Positions 35,206-47,500 of a stretch of DNA of 64,000 bases are shown here, in pieces. The DNA is from Rhodamnia argentea (taxonomy: Eukaryota; Streptophyta; Magnoliopsida; Myrtales; Myrtaceae). Every line of letters begins with the position of its first letter. Position 1 is the first letter of the stretch. Where the stretch lies: assembly GCF_020921035.1 (NCBI RefSeq), contig NC_063155.1, positions 5,565,001 to 5,629,000 of the forward strand, written 5' to 3'. Below the pieces are notes generated by a model. That model ran no database searches. It was given only the letters and a program-made list of their open reading frames with translations, and was not told the DNA's origin. Both the position numbers and the translations under genes were made by a program.

Positions 35206-37508
35206 CCACTTGAAAGGTTTATTTTTCTGGTCGTCGAAAGGAAAACCTAGACTGTTGAATAGGGTTAGTTCTTCCAGAAGATTATTCTCCTTGTTTGCTG
35301 AGCTGGCAATACAGTAGGCATTCTTCATTCCCCTACTCGATAAGAGAGGTCCACTTATTCAGTGACTTTTTCAATGTGCTAGCCAAGTGAGGCTTGATAC
35401 GGTGGCTAATCTCTTATGTTGCTAGTTGATTTTCTTATTGCGTATCTCGTGTCATGTTGAATAATTTGTTGCTTTTTTTCTAAGCAAAAAGAAGATAGTA
35501 TTATCCAGAATAAGATTGAAACAAGTGTTCAAAGCTAGGAACAAGCTATTAGCAGCATGCCTGGGGAAACAAGAAGGCCGAATGAGGCGCTTTGGAGCCT
35601 GAAGTACCTGGGCCAACTCCAGCCAAAATACCTGATTCTACAGCAGGTGGTTCCTATCCAGACTCTCCCTCTTCTCCAAGGTCGTGGAATATTGCAAGGC
35701 AAATTTGGCTCATCAGTACAACATGACTATGCCTCTTTAGGGAAGCTCTTGGTGAGCTTCAGAGCTGAGTGTTTGAGATAGCTCTTGCGCAGAAGCGCCT
35801 TTTAGCTTCTACTCTTGCTGGAGCTTTCAATCTTGGCAAGTCATCACGAAGACATTAGTTGTATCCGGAAGCTTATTATTTCGATACGATTGCACGTGTG
35901 TTCAAGGTGTTTGCATCATGTGGGTTCAATTAGTGCGGCAACTAAAGTTGTCCAAACAGAAGTTACACATGGTCGATCGGCCTCTCTGCTCCAGTTTATT
36001 GGCAAATACTTTGCAGTTTCCCCTACCTTGATCCCAGCCTACACATGCAGGAGGTTTCTCAAAATATTTGTGTGATATACAACAAATGTCAGCTGCAGAC
36101 ACTAAAGATAGAATGAGGAACGACATGGAACAAAAATGGAAGATGAAAGCTCAAAAGTTTGTTCTAGTTTCCAATGGTTATTCAAGTGATACTGGATTTA
36201 GCACTATCCGGCTAGGAAGCCATGCAAATGATCATTTCAGTAAATTTTCATCAGATTGAACCCAAATAATTTGTGGGTATGAATATGTTTCAGGTGAGGT
36301 CGCCTTGCTCTGTGATATCAAGTTTACATGGGAGCATGGTTGCTCCTCAAATGATTTTTTTTCCTCAGCTCTTAGCTTCCCCAATGATTTTAGTCACTCT
36401 TGTGTATGGTTGCTCCTCCATGCAGGAAACTGACTAAATTAGCTCCTTTTATCCCAAGGGACTCCGATAGCTATAGCTAAGTCATTTTCAAAAAATTGGA
36501 AACTTTACCACAAGTTGACTCAAATACAAGAGAAGGGTCTATAACAGGACTACTACTATTCTTCACATCTCCAGCTGAAATTGGTTTCCACTCTCATCAA
36601 CGAGCTTGATCCTCACCAGGGTATCGTTGTCTGACAGCTAGACTAATGCCAAATGCTCTATTATAACCTAGAAATTAGGGGTGAGCAAGATAGTTTGGCT
36701 TTTGGGGGCGCTAATCCAGTTCAATAAAGTTGGATCCGGTGATTTCGATCCGGTTCCCTCTTTTATTTCTTAAATATAAAATTAATTTTAATCAATCTAT
36801 TGAAATTAAAGTCCGTGTTGCTCATCTCTACTTATAATCCATTGGTTCCATTCGACTGGTCCGATTCCGATGGGAACTGATTACTCCTACTCAAAATGAC
36901 CTCATTCTACATTTATGTTCCATCAGCAAGGTCTCGGTGCAATCAAAATCCCAAATTGAATGTGAATCCTCATACGTAAAAATCCATGTTTTGAAGCATC
37001 TTTCGAAAGAACAATGGACCTGATTGAAGTTCTATAAGAACAATAACCGCGATGATAGAGAATTATCACAAGCATGAAGCAGTTGACATATGCTTAAACC
37101 ACAGCTATTATAGCACTTTACCACGTCAATTTAGTTGGATCAACGAAATCAAAAAGGAGAAATAAGACATGCGCTGCCGAGATTAAAGCTCAAGAGTCAA
37201 GAACACACTTCCGGAGTTTGTAGTGCTTCTACAACCGCATACATCTTTAAAGCCTGAAAGAAGACTTTGCACTTGGGTTTTGATTTTACAATACAGCACC
37301 TCAAGATATGAAACGACTGATAAATAGGTGCCGCTCGACGAATCAGGTTCGCAAGGTGATTAGTATTAGATTAGTGTCTCGACTTTGAGTCGTTCCATGC
37401 ATTATAAACGCATCAAAAGAACTACATATCAATGTTTGCGAGGCGGTAGTATGTTCATAATCTTCTGATAATGAATTAAGTGATCAAAAAAAGAAATAGA
37501 GTCATAAT
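35206..37508. other. Intergenic DNA with a possible unidentified gene remnant
   Basis: The 3' UTR of the DUF3245-like gene should occupy the first few hundred bases. Between about 35540 and 36260 the base composition looks coding in broken stretches in different frames. Examples are PGPTPAKIPDSTAGGSYPD near 35590, LAQKRLLASTLAGAFNLGK near 35785 and SAATKVVQTEVTHGRSASL near 35930. I could not assign these to a family, and no single frame spans them, so an old gene remnant is likely. From 36290 to 37508 I see no gene, only a small MITE-like unit. Confidence 0.4.
36674..36832. mobile_element. Possible small hAT-type MITE
   Basis: A sequence of about 158 bp starting TAGGGGTGAGCAA and ending in the imperfect reverse complement (TTGCTCATCTCTA). 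This kind of terminus is common among plant hAT MITEs. The 8 bp flanks (CTAGAAAT and CTTATAAT) match at only 5 of 8 positions, so the boundaries are uncertain. Confidence 0.4.
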
Positions 37509-38033
37509 TTAGATACAAACTTTGGTATTTATTTTATCAGCGACCTTCTTCATCATATTCTCCAGGGAAGCTACATAATGCTCTAACTCTTCCACTCCCA
37601 TGCCATCATCAACATCCCCGTCCCACCACATGCCGCCGAAAAGATTCCCGGCAGCTCTTCTCCCTCCGGCTTCGACCGCGTCTCCCTTCACCTCTTTGAG
37701 CTTCGACGCCGCGTCTTGGTACTGCTTCTTGCGCTTGTCAATGGCTTGGGTCGCAGCTGAAGTCGCCGCCTCGCTTGCTCGGGCACCACCTCCACCGGAG
37801 ATGTAACGGTCGATGACGGCATCGGCGGAGGGGTGGCCAAAGACAAAGGGATTGCCGTGGGGCGAGTAGGCGATGATCGCAACCTCAGCACCGCACAGGA
37901 CGGCAAGCTCGCTCGCCTTCCAGAACATGCCCCGGTGACGCTTGGAGAACGTCACCTCGCGCGCGGCTTTGTCCTCGATGATCTTGCATTCAGTTCGACG
38001 GCGACCGAGGGTTTGCCTCTTCGTCTCCGCCAT
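37509..38033 (-). CDS. Type I (M-alpha-like) MADS-box transcription factor
   Basis: A single-exon gene of 174 residues. Residues about 6-62 form a MADS domain: GRRRTECKIIEDKAAREVTF, SKRHRGMFWKASELAVLCGA and the beta strands EVAIIAYSPHGNPFVFGHPS, followed by VIDRY. The GHPS.D.VIDR segment and the lack of introns are typical of type I AGL61/AGL62-like proteins. In Arabidopsis these act in the central cell and endosperm. The 100-residue C-terminal part has a coiled-coil-prone stretch (KRKKQYQDAASKLKEVKGD) and ends HYVASLENMMKKVADKI. The family usually has lysine where this protein has W in the MFWKASEL block. The length is on the short side, but the ORF looks whole. Expression cannot be judged from sequence. 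Confidence 0.9.
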   Translation of the reverse strand: MAETKRQTLGRRRTECKIIEDKAAREVTFSKRHRGMFWKASELAVLCGAEVAIIAYSPHGNPFVFGHPSADAVIDRYISGGGGARASEAATSAATQAIDKRKKQYQDAASKLKEVKGDAVEAGGRRAAGNLFGGMWWDGDVDDGMGVEELEHYVASLENMMKKVADKINTKVCI

Positions 38034-38158
38034 GGCCTCCAGTCTCTGACTACTCTCTCACGAGGACGACAGCTCGGTTTTGCTTCTGAGATTTTTGGAG
38101 GTGAGAAGTGTTATTGAGATTGCAGCAGCTGACAAAAGATAGGAGAAAGCTCGGGGAG

Positions 38159-38166
38159 TATTTATA
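38159..38166 (-). promoter_or_regulatory. TATA box of the MADS-box gene
   Basis: TATAAATA on the minus strand, 126 bp upstream of the start codon at 38033. This would place transcription start near 38130 and give a leader of about 100 bases. It is the best core promoter match in the upstream 400 bp. Confidence 0.6.
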
Positions 38167-38199
38167 GCAAGGTTTTATCCTAACAAGTGTCCGAAATAT

Positions 38200-39415
38200 T
38201 TCCTGAAAAGTTTCAATTTCCCGAATTATACTCGCACCTATACCTAAGATTCTAACGTTTCCTTATTTGTCCGAACGCTTATGATTTATTGCTTCTTTGG
38301 AATATATTCTTATTCTAGAACATCTATTTAGATGTGTTTCGAGATACTTGTTAAGTAGTTAAAGCAAATAAAGCTTTTTAGTTTCAATATGTTATTTTAA
38401 GAAAATTGAATTATTCGTTTATTAACTATGTTCAATTAAGTGTTTGAAAATAATGATTAACAACATATTTATCGGATAATTAAGTAGTCATGAAGACAAT
38501 ATTCAATGATTGGAAGAGATTTTCTGTGAATTTCAAGTAAATATTAAAATCTCCGAGGATACAGTGGATAAAATGATAATATAAAACTCCTGACGTAACA
38601 GTTATTAAAATTTCTGCATGCGCCTATGTAAGTAACTTTTTTTTATCTGGGTCGAGTCTTTCGGTCCTTGACTTGTAATTTCATATTCAATTCCATCCTC
38701 CAAACCCCTTTCCGTTTTTGTTCTTTTCTGGAGTAGTTGGATGCTCTTGGTCCAAAAAATAAAATAAAAATAAATAAAGATGCACGTGAATGATTTTTTC
38801 CGAAGTAACGGCACTTGAGTAATCAATTAAAAATTTAGAGATAAGTGTACTCAAAATTTTAGAATTTGTCGTGAAAGTACAGTTGAATCATAAAACTTGT
38901 AAATAATGTAATCGGATTCTAAAACTTATCAAATTGCTACGTTCGAGTCCTTTCGTTAACTTCGTTCAACTTAACTAAAATAAAATAGTGACGTGGCTTG
39001 TTTTTCTATTGTTTTCTTCGTCTTGCATGGGTAAAACGATGTCGTTTTGGCCTAAATAAAAAATTTTAATACGTTTTATTTAAATTAAACTAAATATAAG
39101 CTAAAATTTCAAAATTAAAATAGAAAAAAACAGAAAGAGGGGATGAGAAATTAGAGCCCTTGCCACTGCCGCTGCCCCACCATTGCTGGGAAGGGCCGGC
39201 GAGGGTGGGGATGGCCAGCAAGGGTCGTTGGGCCTTGGCCGGTGGCCGATGACCCTCGCCGACGGCAATCAAGGCCCTCCCTCTCTTTTGGTGCGCTTTG
39301 TGTAATATGCAGATGACATTTGGCCTTGCAATGCCATGTGGTCTGTTGACCATTTGATTGGTCAAACATTTAACAAAAAAAAAGGAAAATAGTCACCGCC
39401 TCAAATAATAGTGCT
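38200..39415. other. Repeat-like intergenic DNA
   Basis: AT-rich DNA with no gene. From about 38840 to 39370 the sequence has a mosaic typical of non-autonomous transposon relics: AT-rich flanks, a stretch with many GTTCGAGTCCTTTCGTTAAC-like words, then a GC-rich island at 39158-39290 built of GGCGAGGG/CCGGCGAGGG words. I found no inverted ends or target duplications by eye. Confidence 0.4.
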
Positions 39416-40910
39416 CGGTCGAGATTATAAAAAGGAGAAAGTGCTTCATTCACTCATGAAAACAGGAAGAGGAAGACGCAAAGAGAAGAAGAAGAAAGAT
39501 AGAAATAAATTCGTTTTGGTCAAAAATCAAGCCAAATCAATTGCGTTTTTCAGCATCTAATAAGTATTCGACTCCTTGTTCGTACAATCAGAATAGTTTT
39601 CCTAGCTACGGTAGCAGTTTTACTTGATTGTGAAACCAATTTTCACTAAATTGATAGGATTCGAGTTTGTGGGCCTCAATTAGCTTTCGAGATTTGAATT
39701 AGGCTATATCGGGTGAGTGATGCTTATCTCTTCTATGAATTTATAAAGTCATCTCTTGAAGGCGGTACGGATTTGATATATATTATGAATGCTAAAGGCA
39801 TATTAGTTGCATAAAAAAAAAAATATGGATCGGGCATTTACTGCGTTTTGATACTTACGAACCACTTGAGAAATGTATTACGAAATGAATTATGAAATAC
39901 ATGTTTCGATTTGTGAACCTAGTTTATCCAAAATGGTTGTGAAATACATTTTGGTTTATGAAATGGATTCTAGATTGGTTTGTGGATTATTAGTAAATGT
40001 CGGTTTGATGCTCATTATGGCCATGAACCCAGTTAAGGGTTTTTGGGTATGCATTCCAGTTTCAGGATATTTTTCGGGGCCGAACCACCGGCTGATAATA
40101 AGTGGAGACCTTACCAAGAGGGCGAATCTTGGTTGCCTTGTCACTAGGCGTTCGTGGTTTCATATGAGCAAGAGATTGGTAAATGAAATGGATCATTGAC
40201 ATTTGATTTGATGGAGATTGATCAATTAAATTTTTTTTTTGTGATATTTGGTGACTAATGAAATGTTTCTAGTATATATATTTATATATCGTTAAGCTAA
40301 AGTGATATTATTCATTTTTATGTGAATTAGAGTTTTCATATTATTATATGTGCATAGTGAGTGCTCGAACTTCTTAGAAGAGATATGTACTACTCACCGA
40401 GCTGTGGTTGCTCATTCCATTCATTTTACATGTTTTCAAGCTCTTCGGTTAACGGCAAGTAGAACGAGAGCGCAAACGTCAGGGGCTTTTGGGAGTCAGA
40501 TTTTGGGTATGATCTAAGGGAAATTGTAAACATTTATGTTGTTAGTTGTCGAGTTTAGCTGAGTAGTGAGATGTAAATATCTTTGAGAATTGTAGAAATT
40601 CTGATGGAGGAGCCAACTTTATATTTAGTCATATATAGTTTATGTTGGTTTCTATCTGAAGCTGCATCCTTTAGGTATGAGGACGGCCTCATGGGCGCAC
40701 ACCGTAAGTCTCATGCACCAACAACTATCTTGGCTCATTTCCTTAGCCTATTAGGCTCTGAAATCTTTGGTCACGGGGCTCCGTGTGGGTAGACTTAGCT
40801 AATACAATTCGTATCGTGTTGAGCTAATTAGTCGCGATAGTTGAATCCTTATTGATATCGTGGGTGTTTTACCTGCAACTTTGTAGCCGTACCAGTAATT
40901 CTTAAAACCT
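39416..40910 (+). repeat. Probable solo LTR (Ty3/Gypsy-like), ends unclear
   Basis: A TATA-like TATAAAAAGG at about 39427 is followed by a purine-rich leader (GAGGAAGACGCAAAGAGAAG). Further on come text elements seen in many plant Tekay/Del-type LTRs: an ACCTTACCAAGAGGGCGAATCTTGG-like segment with CACTAGGCGTTCGTGG near 40141, and ACTCACCGAGCTGTGG followed by ACATGTTTTCAAG. The far end is GGGTGTTTTACCTG near 40865. No internal coding part follows. It is called a fossil solo LTR by style, not by paired ends. Confidence 0.4.
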
Positions 40911-41563
40911 TCCTATTTGGTACCAAGCATTTTTTTGTACGGTCACCTGATTAAATTTTATGGTCAACATGGTAGCGGCTTGACTCCTTCTGATTTCCGA
41001 CGTCATCACACGACATTATTTGTTCATGCAAAACACATTCTTCAATTTATAACGTGACCACTAATTTTTCGTTTACTTGTTATTCATAGGTGGCTAGTGA
41101 TTCTTGTATACATCAATTTATTTTAGCAACCTTTTCCATAAAAAATGATGTGTTCGGTAATTTTCCATTTTTAGTGGCATTTATACCAATTTCGTATATA
41201 TTGAGGTAATTTTTTTTTTTATCTATTCTATTTTTGTAACTTTTTTTGGTAAAATAAGAAATTGGTTATAGCTAATTTTTTACGTGAATGAGATTTTGTG
41301 AGCATGGTCCGAGACATGGAAAGGTTTGATCTCAAACGTCACTATCAATATTTTTAAAAGGTTATCTTATTAAATAACGCCGTGATTTAATATTTAATTC
41401 TCTATAACGACGATTTATGACGTCATCTTTTGCAGTTGATCGAATCTGGTTCCTCCTCTTTCGAGCACCTTGAAAATCCCATTTGTGTCTCCCACTCGGA
41501 CCCTCCACTGCCATACCAGCTCTCTCTCTCTCTCGTCCCAGAAGAAGAAAAGGAAGAATCTTT
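40911..41563 (+). promoter_or_regulatory. Upstream region of the aldose 1-epimerase gene
   Basis: AT-rich upstream DNA, then a C/T-rich leader directly before the start codon (CT repeat at about 41518-41533). No clear TATA box is seen in the last 150 bp. The pyrimidine-rich leader is a common substitute in plant housekeeping genes. Confidence 0.35.
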
Positions 41564-43768
41564 ATGGCGGATCAGGCCAAGCAAGCAGAGCTGTTCGAGC
41601 TCGACAATGGGACCATGCAGGTGAAGATCACAAATCTCGGTTGCACCATCACCTCGCTTTGTGTTCCGGGCAAAGATGGTTCGTCGCCGGTGATCGTTTC
41701 TGTTCGCGATCGAAGTCGATTTTTCTCCTAGTCTGAAATCGTTGCTGACGACTCGATTGTGTCTGTTTTTTTGGTTATTTGTAGGGAAATTGGCTGATGT
41801 GGTTCTGGGTTTTGACTCCGTCGAACCGTATCTGGTGAGAAAGTTCGCGACTTTTTGCTCGCATAATCATAATTTTCACTCTTGTGCTTACGGAGATGCT
41901 TCGGTGATTATGCATTTTTCGTCTTCTTCTCTTCCATGACTCTTAATCTGCTGTAAATTTCCGAACCAGTATAGCAAGTGAGTTGTTATCAGTAATTTTG
42001 GTGGTAATTGAACTTCGAAAGATTTGGTTGACAGACCCTTTCGTGGATTGATTTGTGTTTTTGTGTGTGCGCGCAGAAAGGCGCTGCGCCGTACTTCGGC
42101 TGCATTGTGGGGCGGGTTGCGAACAGGATAAAGGAGGGCAAGTTCACTCTCGATGGCGTTGAATACTCTTTGCCTATCAACAAGCCCCCAAACAGTCTTC
42201 ATGGTATGAATTGTTAGTAATCGGTAGTTTCAATGTCAATGTTGCTCGAGCTAACGAGATCATACTAAATGACACGTCGTGTGAATTAGTTGTCTTTGCT
42301 ATCGTCAGTCTTGTGTATGTGTTTGACTGTCCGTCTGCTGCGGAAGTGCCTTCTATATGTTCTCCCTTTGGCATCTGCCGACTATCTGTTTCATCTAGAT
42401 AGGTGGTGTCCGGAATTGAATTGTGTGAGAGGGTTGCCGAACGTGATTTTATCGCACTTTGACCTTGCTGCACATCCCGCCTCTGTGGAAGCTTGAGGAT
42501 TTGTAGCACTGCAGTTTAAATTTTATGCTTGGCTTATCAAGTATTGAGGGAATTTCAAGTCCTTTTCCCCTGAATTGGAAATTACACTGAGCAAAGTGTT
42601 CTTGTATTATGGTTTAATCACCTCAGCTGTGGTTGTATTGGAACTCACGTGAACTGCTTCTGACAAAAGGAGGGAAGCAAGTTTTTACTTTTTTCCAACC
42701 ATCAGACACAGAGTGCGCACACAAGCACATTAAGCAGAAGAAACATTTCGAGGAAAATAAATACTGCTCAACAATCATGAGATCCACGAAGAATTTTGCC
42801 ATTTCCAGTTAGTGTTGGTGATAAGAGGTTCACTCTCTTAGAACAAAAAGTATGCATATGTCGAGCAACCTAATTCTTCAATATGTCAATCTGATAATGG
42901 CCTTCTGAATTTTTTGTGTTAGGTGGGCACAAGGGTTTTGATAAGGTGATATGGGAGGTAGCTGATCATAAGAAGGGCAAAAATCCTTCCCTTACCTTCA
43001 AATATCACAGTCGTGATGGGGAAGAAGGTCTCTCTCTCTCTCTCTCTCTCACGCGCACACGCGGCACGCATGCTGATCAACACACCCATGCGTTTGCACC
43101 AACACTGCTTTTGATGCCATGGGTTGCATGGTCATATGATTATAGGTTATCCGGGAGATGTTGCTGTGACTGCTACTTACACCCTCACATCTAATACAAC
43201 CATGAGGCTCGACATGGAAGCTGTGCCTAATAAGGCCACTCCAATCAGCTTGGCTCAGCATACCTACTGGAATTTAGCTGGTCACAATTCCGGAAACATA
43301 CTCAACCACTCCATCCAGATTTGGGCTAATCACATCACTCCCGTGGATCATAACACAGTCCCAACAGGTGAAATCATGCCCATCAAAGGAACGGCTTTTG
43401 ATTTCACGACGGAGAAGAAGATCGGCGTTTCGATCCATGAGGTGCCTGGTTTGGGGTACGACCACAACTATGTGCTGGACTGTGGGGAAGAAAAGTCGGG
43501 CCTAAAACACGCTGCCAAACTGAAGGACCCTTCAAGTTCTAGGGTTCTTGACTTATGGACCAATGCTCCGGGAATGCAGTTTTACACTGCAAATTACGTC
43601 AATGGAGTAGTCGGTAAAGGCGGGGCAGAGTATGGGAAGCACTCTGGGGCCTGTCTGGAGACACAAGGATTTCCAAATGCCATCAACCAACCAAACTTTC
43701 CATCTGTTGTTGTTCAACCTGGTGAGAAGTACAAGCATTCCATGCTTTTTGAGTTTTCAGTGGAGTGA
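41564..43768 (+). CDS. Aldose 1-epimerase (galactose mutarotase)
   Basis: Five exons (41564-41678, 41785-41834, 42077-42203, 42923-43027, 43146-43768) give 339 residues in one frame, the usual length of the family. The enzyme interconverts the alpha and beta anomers of glucose and galactose and probably acts in the cytosol, since no signal peptide is seen. Visible signatures: substrate-binding [15 protein letters not shown], the [16 protein letters not shown] block, the catalytic-histidine region [21 protein letters not shown], and the C-terminal catalytic-glutamate region [17 protein letters not shown]. The start is chosen at [13 protein letters not shown], which fits plant homologues. Intron 4 begins with a (TC)n run right after the donor at 43028. 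Confidence 0.95.
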
Positions 43769-44522
43769 AACATTGGGAAGGTTTGCGTGTTGATAAGGTG
43801 AGTTCTGAGCTTGTGTGCCTTTACCTGAGATAAGTGTTTTGATGGAAATGTAGTACCTTCCTGGAAGTAATAAGAATGGCCAAATGCTTTCATTTACATT
43901 ATTGGCCGCATTCTTATGGAACACTCTGATTTTTTTAGCACTTGTCCATTTTCTTTTCCGTTTTCCTTTTTAGCGGTTTTTAATGATATCACAGGGAATA
44001 CAGCATTGATTTGGACACAATGGTTTTTCTTGCTGTTAATACGTTGGAACACCTCCACCTTGGAAAGGATATATATGTCGACGTGTCTTCTATATTTATA
44101 CATGTAAATGCATTTATCTTGGAACGTGCTAGCTAATCTGAGTATAAACGGTAAATGGTCTCTACTATTCTTTAGCAAATGGAAGAGCAGTCATCGACCT
44201 ACAGTAAACATTCCAAAAGACCAAACAGTAAAAGTTCAACACTGTGAAGTACGTACAAACACTAGAGTCTGAGTAGTTTCCTCCAATTATCCAAGAGGAT
44301 ATAACAGCACGAACTTCGAGATTCTGTTTACATCTGGCAACTAAAAAACCTTTCGACAGTGCAGACATCGCCATCAAGATTATGAGCAGATTACACCAGC
44401 CGTCGTATATGACAGCAATCTGAATCAACGGTGAACAACCGCCCAAATGATCACTGATACGAGAAACTTCTCTGAAGAAAGTACAGGCATTAAAGTTTGA
44501 GTTGTTGGCTCCACGCTGATTC
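43769..44522. other. Intergenic DNA between convergent genes
   Basis: Holds the 3' ends of the aldose 1-epimerase gene (plus strand) and VPS26C (minus strand), which meet tail to tail. AATAAGAATGG at about 43869 could serve as a plus-strand polyadenylation region. No other gene is seen. Confidence 0.5.
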
Positions 44523-47500
44523 TCATCTGGTGCGAACCAGTTCAAGTGGTAGTGTTTCCATTGCCATCTAAGATAGGTAAAAGGGAGCATTTTTCAAGAT
44601 AGGAGCTCAAGATAAAGCACATAAAACTAAAACAATCCTTTTTCATACCCACAGCCTAGGAGTTCTGGGATCAGACTTGGCCTGCATCTTCGATAGCTCT
44701 GATTGAAAGCTAATAACTATGGCAACTTTGAACTCGATTGAAAATGGTCTGTTTGGAAGATGCAATTTAATGGAAAGTCAATAGCAGTAGTAGCTTCCAC
44801 TGGTCCATAGTAGTTGAAAGAGAAGGAAAGAACAAACGACAACTGCAGATGAATTTTCCAAAGCTGCATGTGAAATGGAAAACAGAAGCCTGACATTCAT
44901 CTATGGTCACAGGTGAAACTATAGTAATCAATATTGTCTTCAACCACAGGGCATTTCAAAAGGTTGTGCAGTGGTCTCTCAGGAATTTCATTTCAAGCCT
45001 AAGGTCCAAGCATTCTCTGTTTGTGTGCTTATGTTGGGGGCCAAGGGGCTAATGCTCAAGTGAAGCTCAATAAAGTCACTCAATCTACTTAAAGCTAAAG
45101 GTTGCCGCATATTTCCAGAATTAACCGAAAGGACTGACTGTAGATATAGATCTTTATGTACAAATTTAAAGTCTCCAGTGCTTGCTCTGGATATCTGAAA
45201 AGAAAATTGAAATTGAACCTAATAAGTGTTGAAAGCAAGATTAACCTGTTCGGTTCACTATGATGCTAATGCTCAATAGTTGTGGAGCTCTCCAATCAAT
45301 TAGATTAATTGTGTACAGACTGAAGGGACCTAAGAATACACAATCACTGTTAAGCTGTGGGGTTTCACTACACATGCTTATGCAGAAAAAGAAGGAGACA
45401 CAATAGTGGTGGCAATGTGGATACGGCAACTCACCCAGCCAAGGTCGTTGGACAAGTTAAAAGGCGAGGAAGAATAACGTAGATGGGCAACATCAAATGC
45501 CGAGACACATCTCCATCTGCTATCTAGTACATGTAGAAGGACAATGTTAAGGAAGATTTTGATCCAGACATATACATCTATTTAGTCAAAATTTTACACA
45601 CCTGTGTTGTTTGTACCAAGGACGTTTCAGTCACAATTCTATCTCCAAAAAGAACCGACTCAATTCGAAGTATGTGTATATCAATAGAGTGAATTGGAAC
45701 TGCAGATGTTTCCACGATAAGCTCTCCACTAATTGGATCTGACAGAGCACACTGAATGGACAACTTTCCAGTCACTCGAAAACCACCTGTACATCATCAT
45801 CTTCCACGTAAGATGTTGGATCAGGCAACTGTATATTTGCTTAGATATAACAGCAAAACCAATAAGGATTTTACAAACGATCGTAGCACAACTTGCCCAT
45901 CCTGTCACTTTTCATCCAAGAGTGCTTGAGGAAATAAATGAGCATAGTACAATGTTCTATCTCACCATTGACTATAGTTTAGAATTATGCTAAAAGACAC
46001 TGAAAGATAGATACATATAGAAGTTTGCCTGATTTCAACTCAGGAAGCAATGGATGTCTTTGGGTATCCTGAGTAATGTAAAAGATAACCATCTCAGGAG
46101 AAGCTGGTTGATCAAGAAGCTCGGCTGAAAAAATTAACAGAGGAAGCGGTGGATTAGATCCTACCCACAAGTTATCATTGCCAAAACTGATTTAGAATCA
46201 ATGAGGAAGCATGTCATACCCTTATCAGTTTCTAAAATGAACTCCATTGTGGTATACAAGGATTTGTGCAGATACCCTCTTGTTACATCTGCAGTTAGCA
46301 AGTACTGTAACAGATTTAATGAATATCAACCATGAAAGTAGTCCCTAAATTCAGGCAGAAATGAAAACATTTCCAGAAGGGGAAATGAGAAATCGAATAA
46401 CTAAATGGTCCAGAAGAAGGGAGCCAAGTGCAAGCGTGCAATTTGGTTGCCTATCCTTTACCATTTTTCACCATGCGCCAACTGGCCTTTAGAACTCATT
46501 CATGAAAAGACATGATGCATATATAAGATTACCTTATCATGTCTACCAAATTTAAAAGCTCGTACAATTACTACGACAAATGAGGAAAGAGAAGGACACA
46601 TACAGCATATGATCAAACTCATCAGTCACCTTCATAGAATAAATATCAAATTTTCTTTTTGATCCTATGATCCTTTACCCATGCTCATACATCAAGCATC
46701 TAATCTTATTATCTGCTATCCAATCCCAACTACTACGATATATGGTAATTACCACGAAGAGCCCCCATCTAATGTCAGGTTAGCGCAGAGAATTACTTAT
46801 TTCGACAGATGTGTTGTGCCGTGATGGTGATTCAGGCCAAGACGAACACGGAACAATAATGATCCAGAGCTTCATTCCCTAACAAGTTGCTTAAATCTAA
46901 AGATCATGAAGATATTTTCCGACCAGCAAAACTTGCATGGATTTTATGCTTGTACCCAAATTAGGATCAAAACAACATCTTATATAGTTCGTATTATTCT
47001 TCACAAGCAAACAAACTTGGAAATAACCTATCAATAAACAGTAGACAAGACAAAGAACTTCATAAATTCATCATGTCTATGTATGAAAGACATAAAAACG
47101 GAAGTCTTTCTTTCAAGAAAGTTAGCAATTCAATGACGAAAATTAGACAAATACAATGAAATTTTGATAGAGAGATCTCTTTCGGAAAAATAACTAATTC
47201 AGCATTTTCTAGCCTTTTGTAGAACGTGAAAAAAAATTCATGTCCACAAAGGCTCCAACCAGGATTACATCCCTTGCTTTTGGGTAGCAGCATATAATTC
47301 TAAATAATGTATCTATCTACAATAAGATACAACAGTTACACAATGCAAAAGTCATACAGAAGCCGTCTTTAAATGTCATATGGGAATCTGCAAATGATAT
47401 CTGTTCCATGTTTTATCAAATATGATCAGGTACATGATCAAATTATTCACCTGGATATTGATATCAGCTCCATGAAAGGTCTCATAAAATCTATCATGAT

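Noticed and set aside
45290-45330. Exon candidate for VPS26C reading GPFSLYTINLID
   Set aside because: It needs a non-canonical splice junction, and the family sequence is not continued. The exon at 44649-44748 (GPFSIEFKVAIVISF) joins in frame and matches the family.
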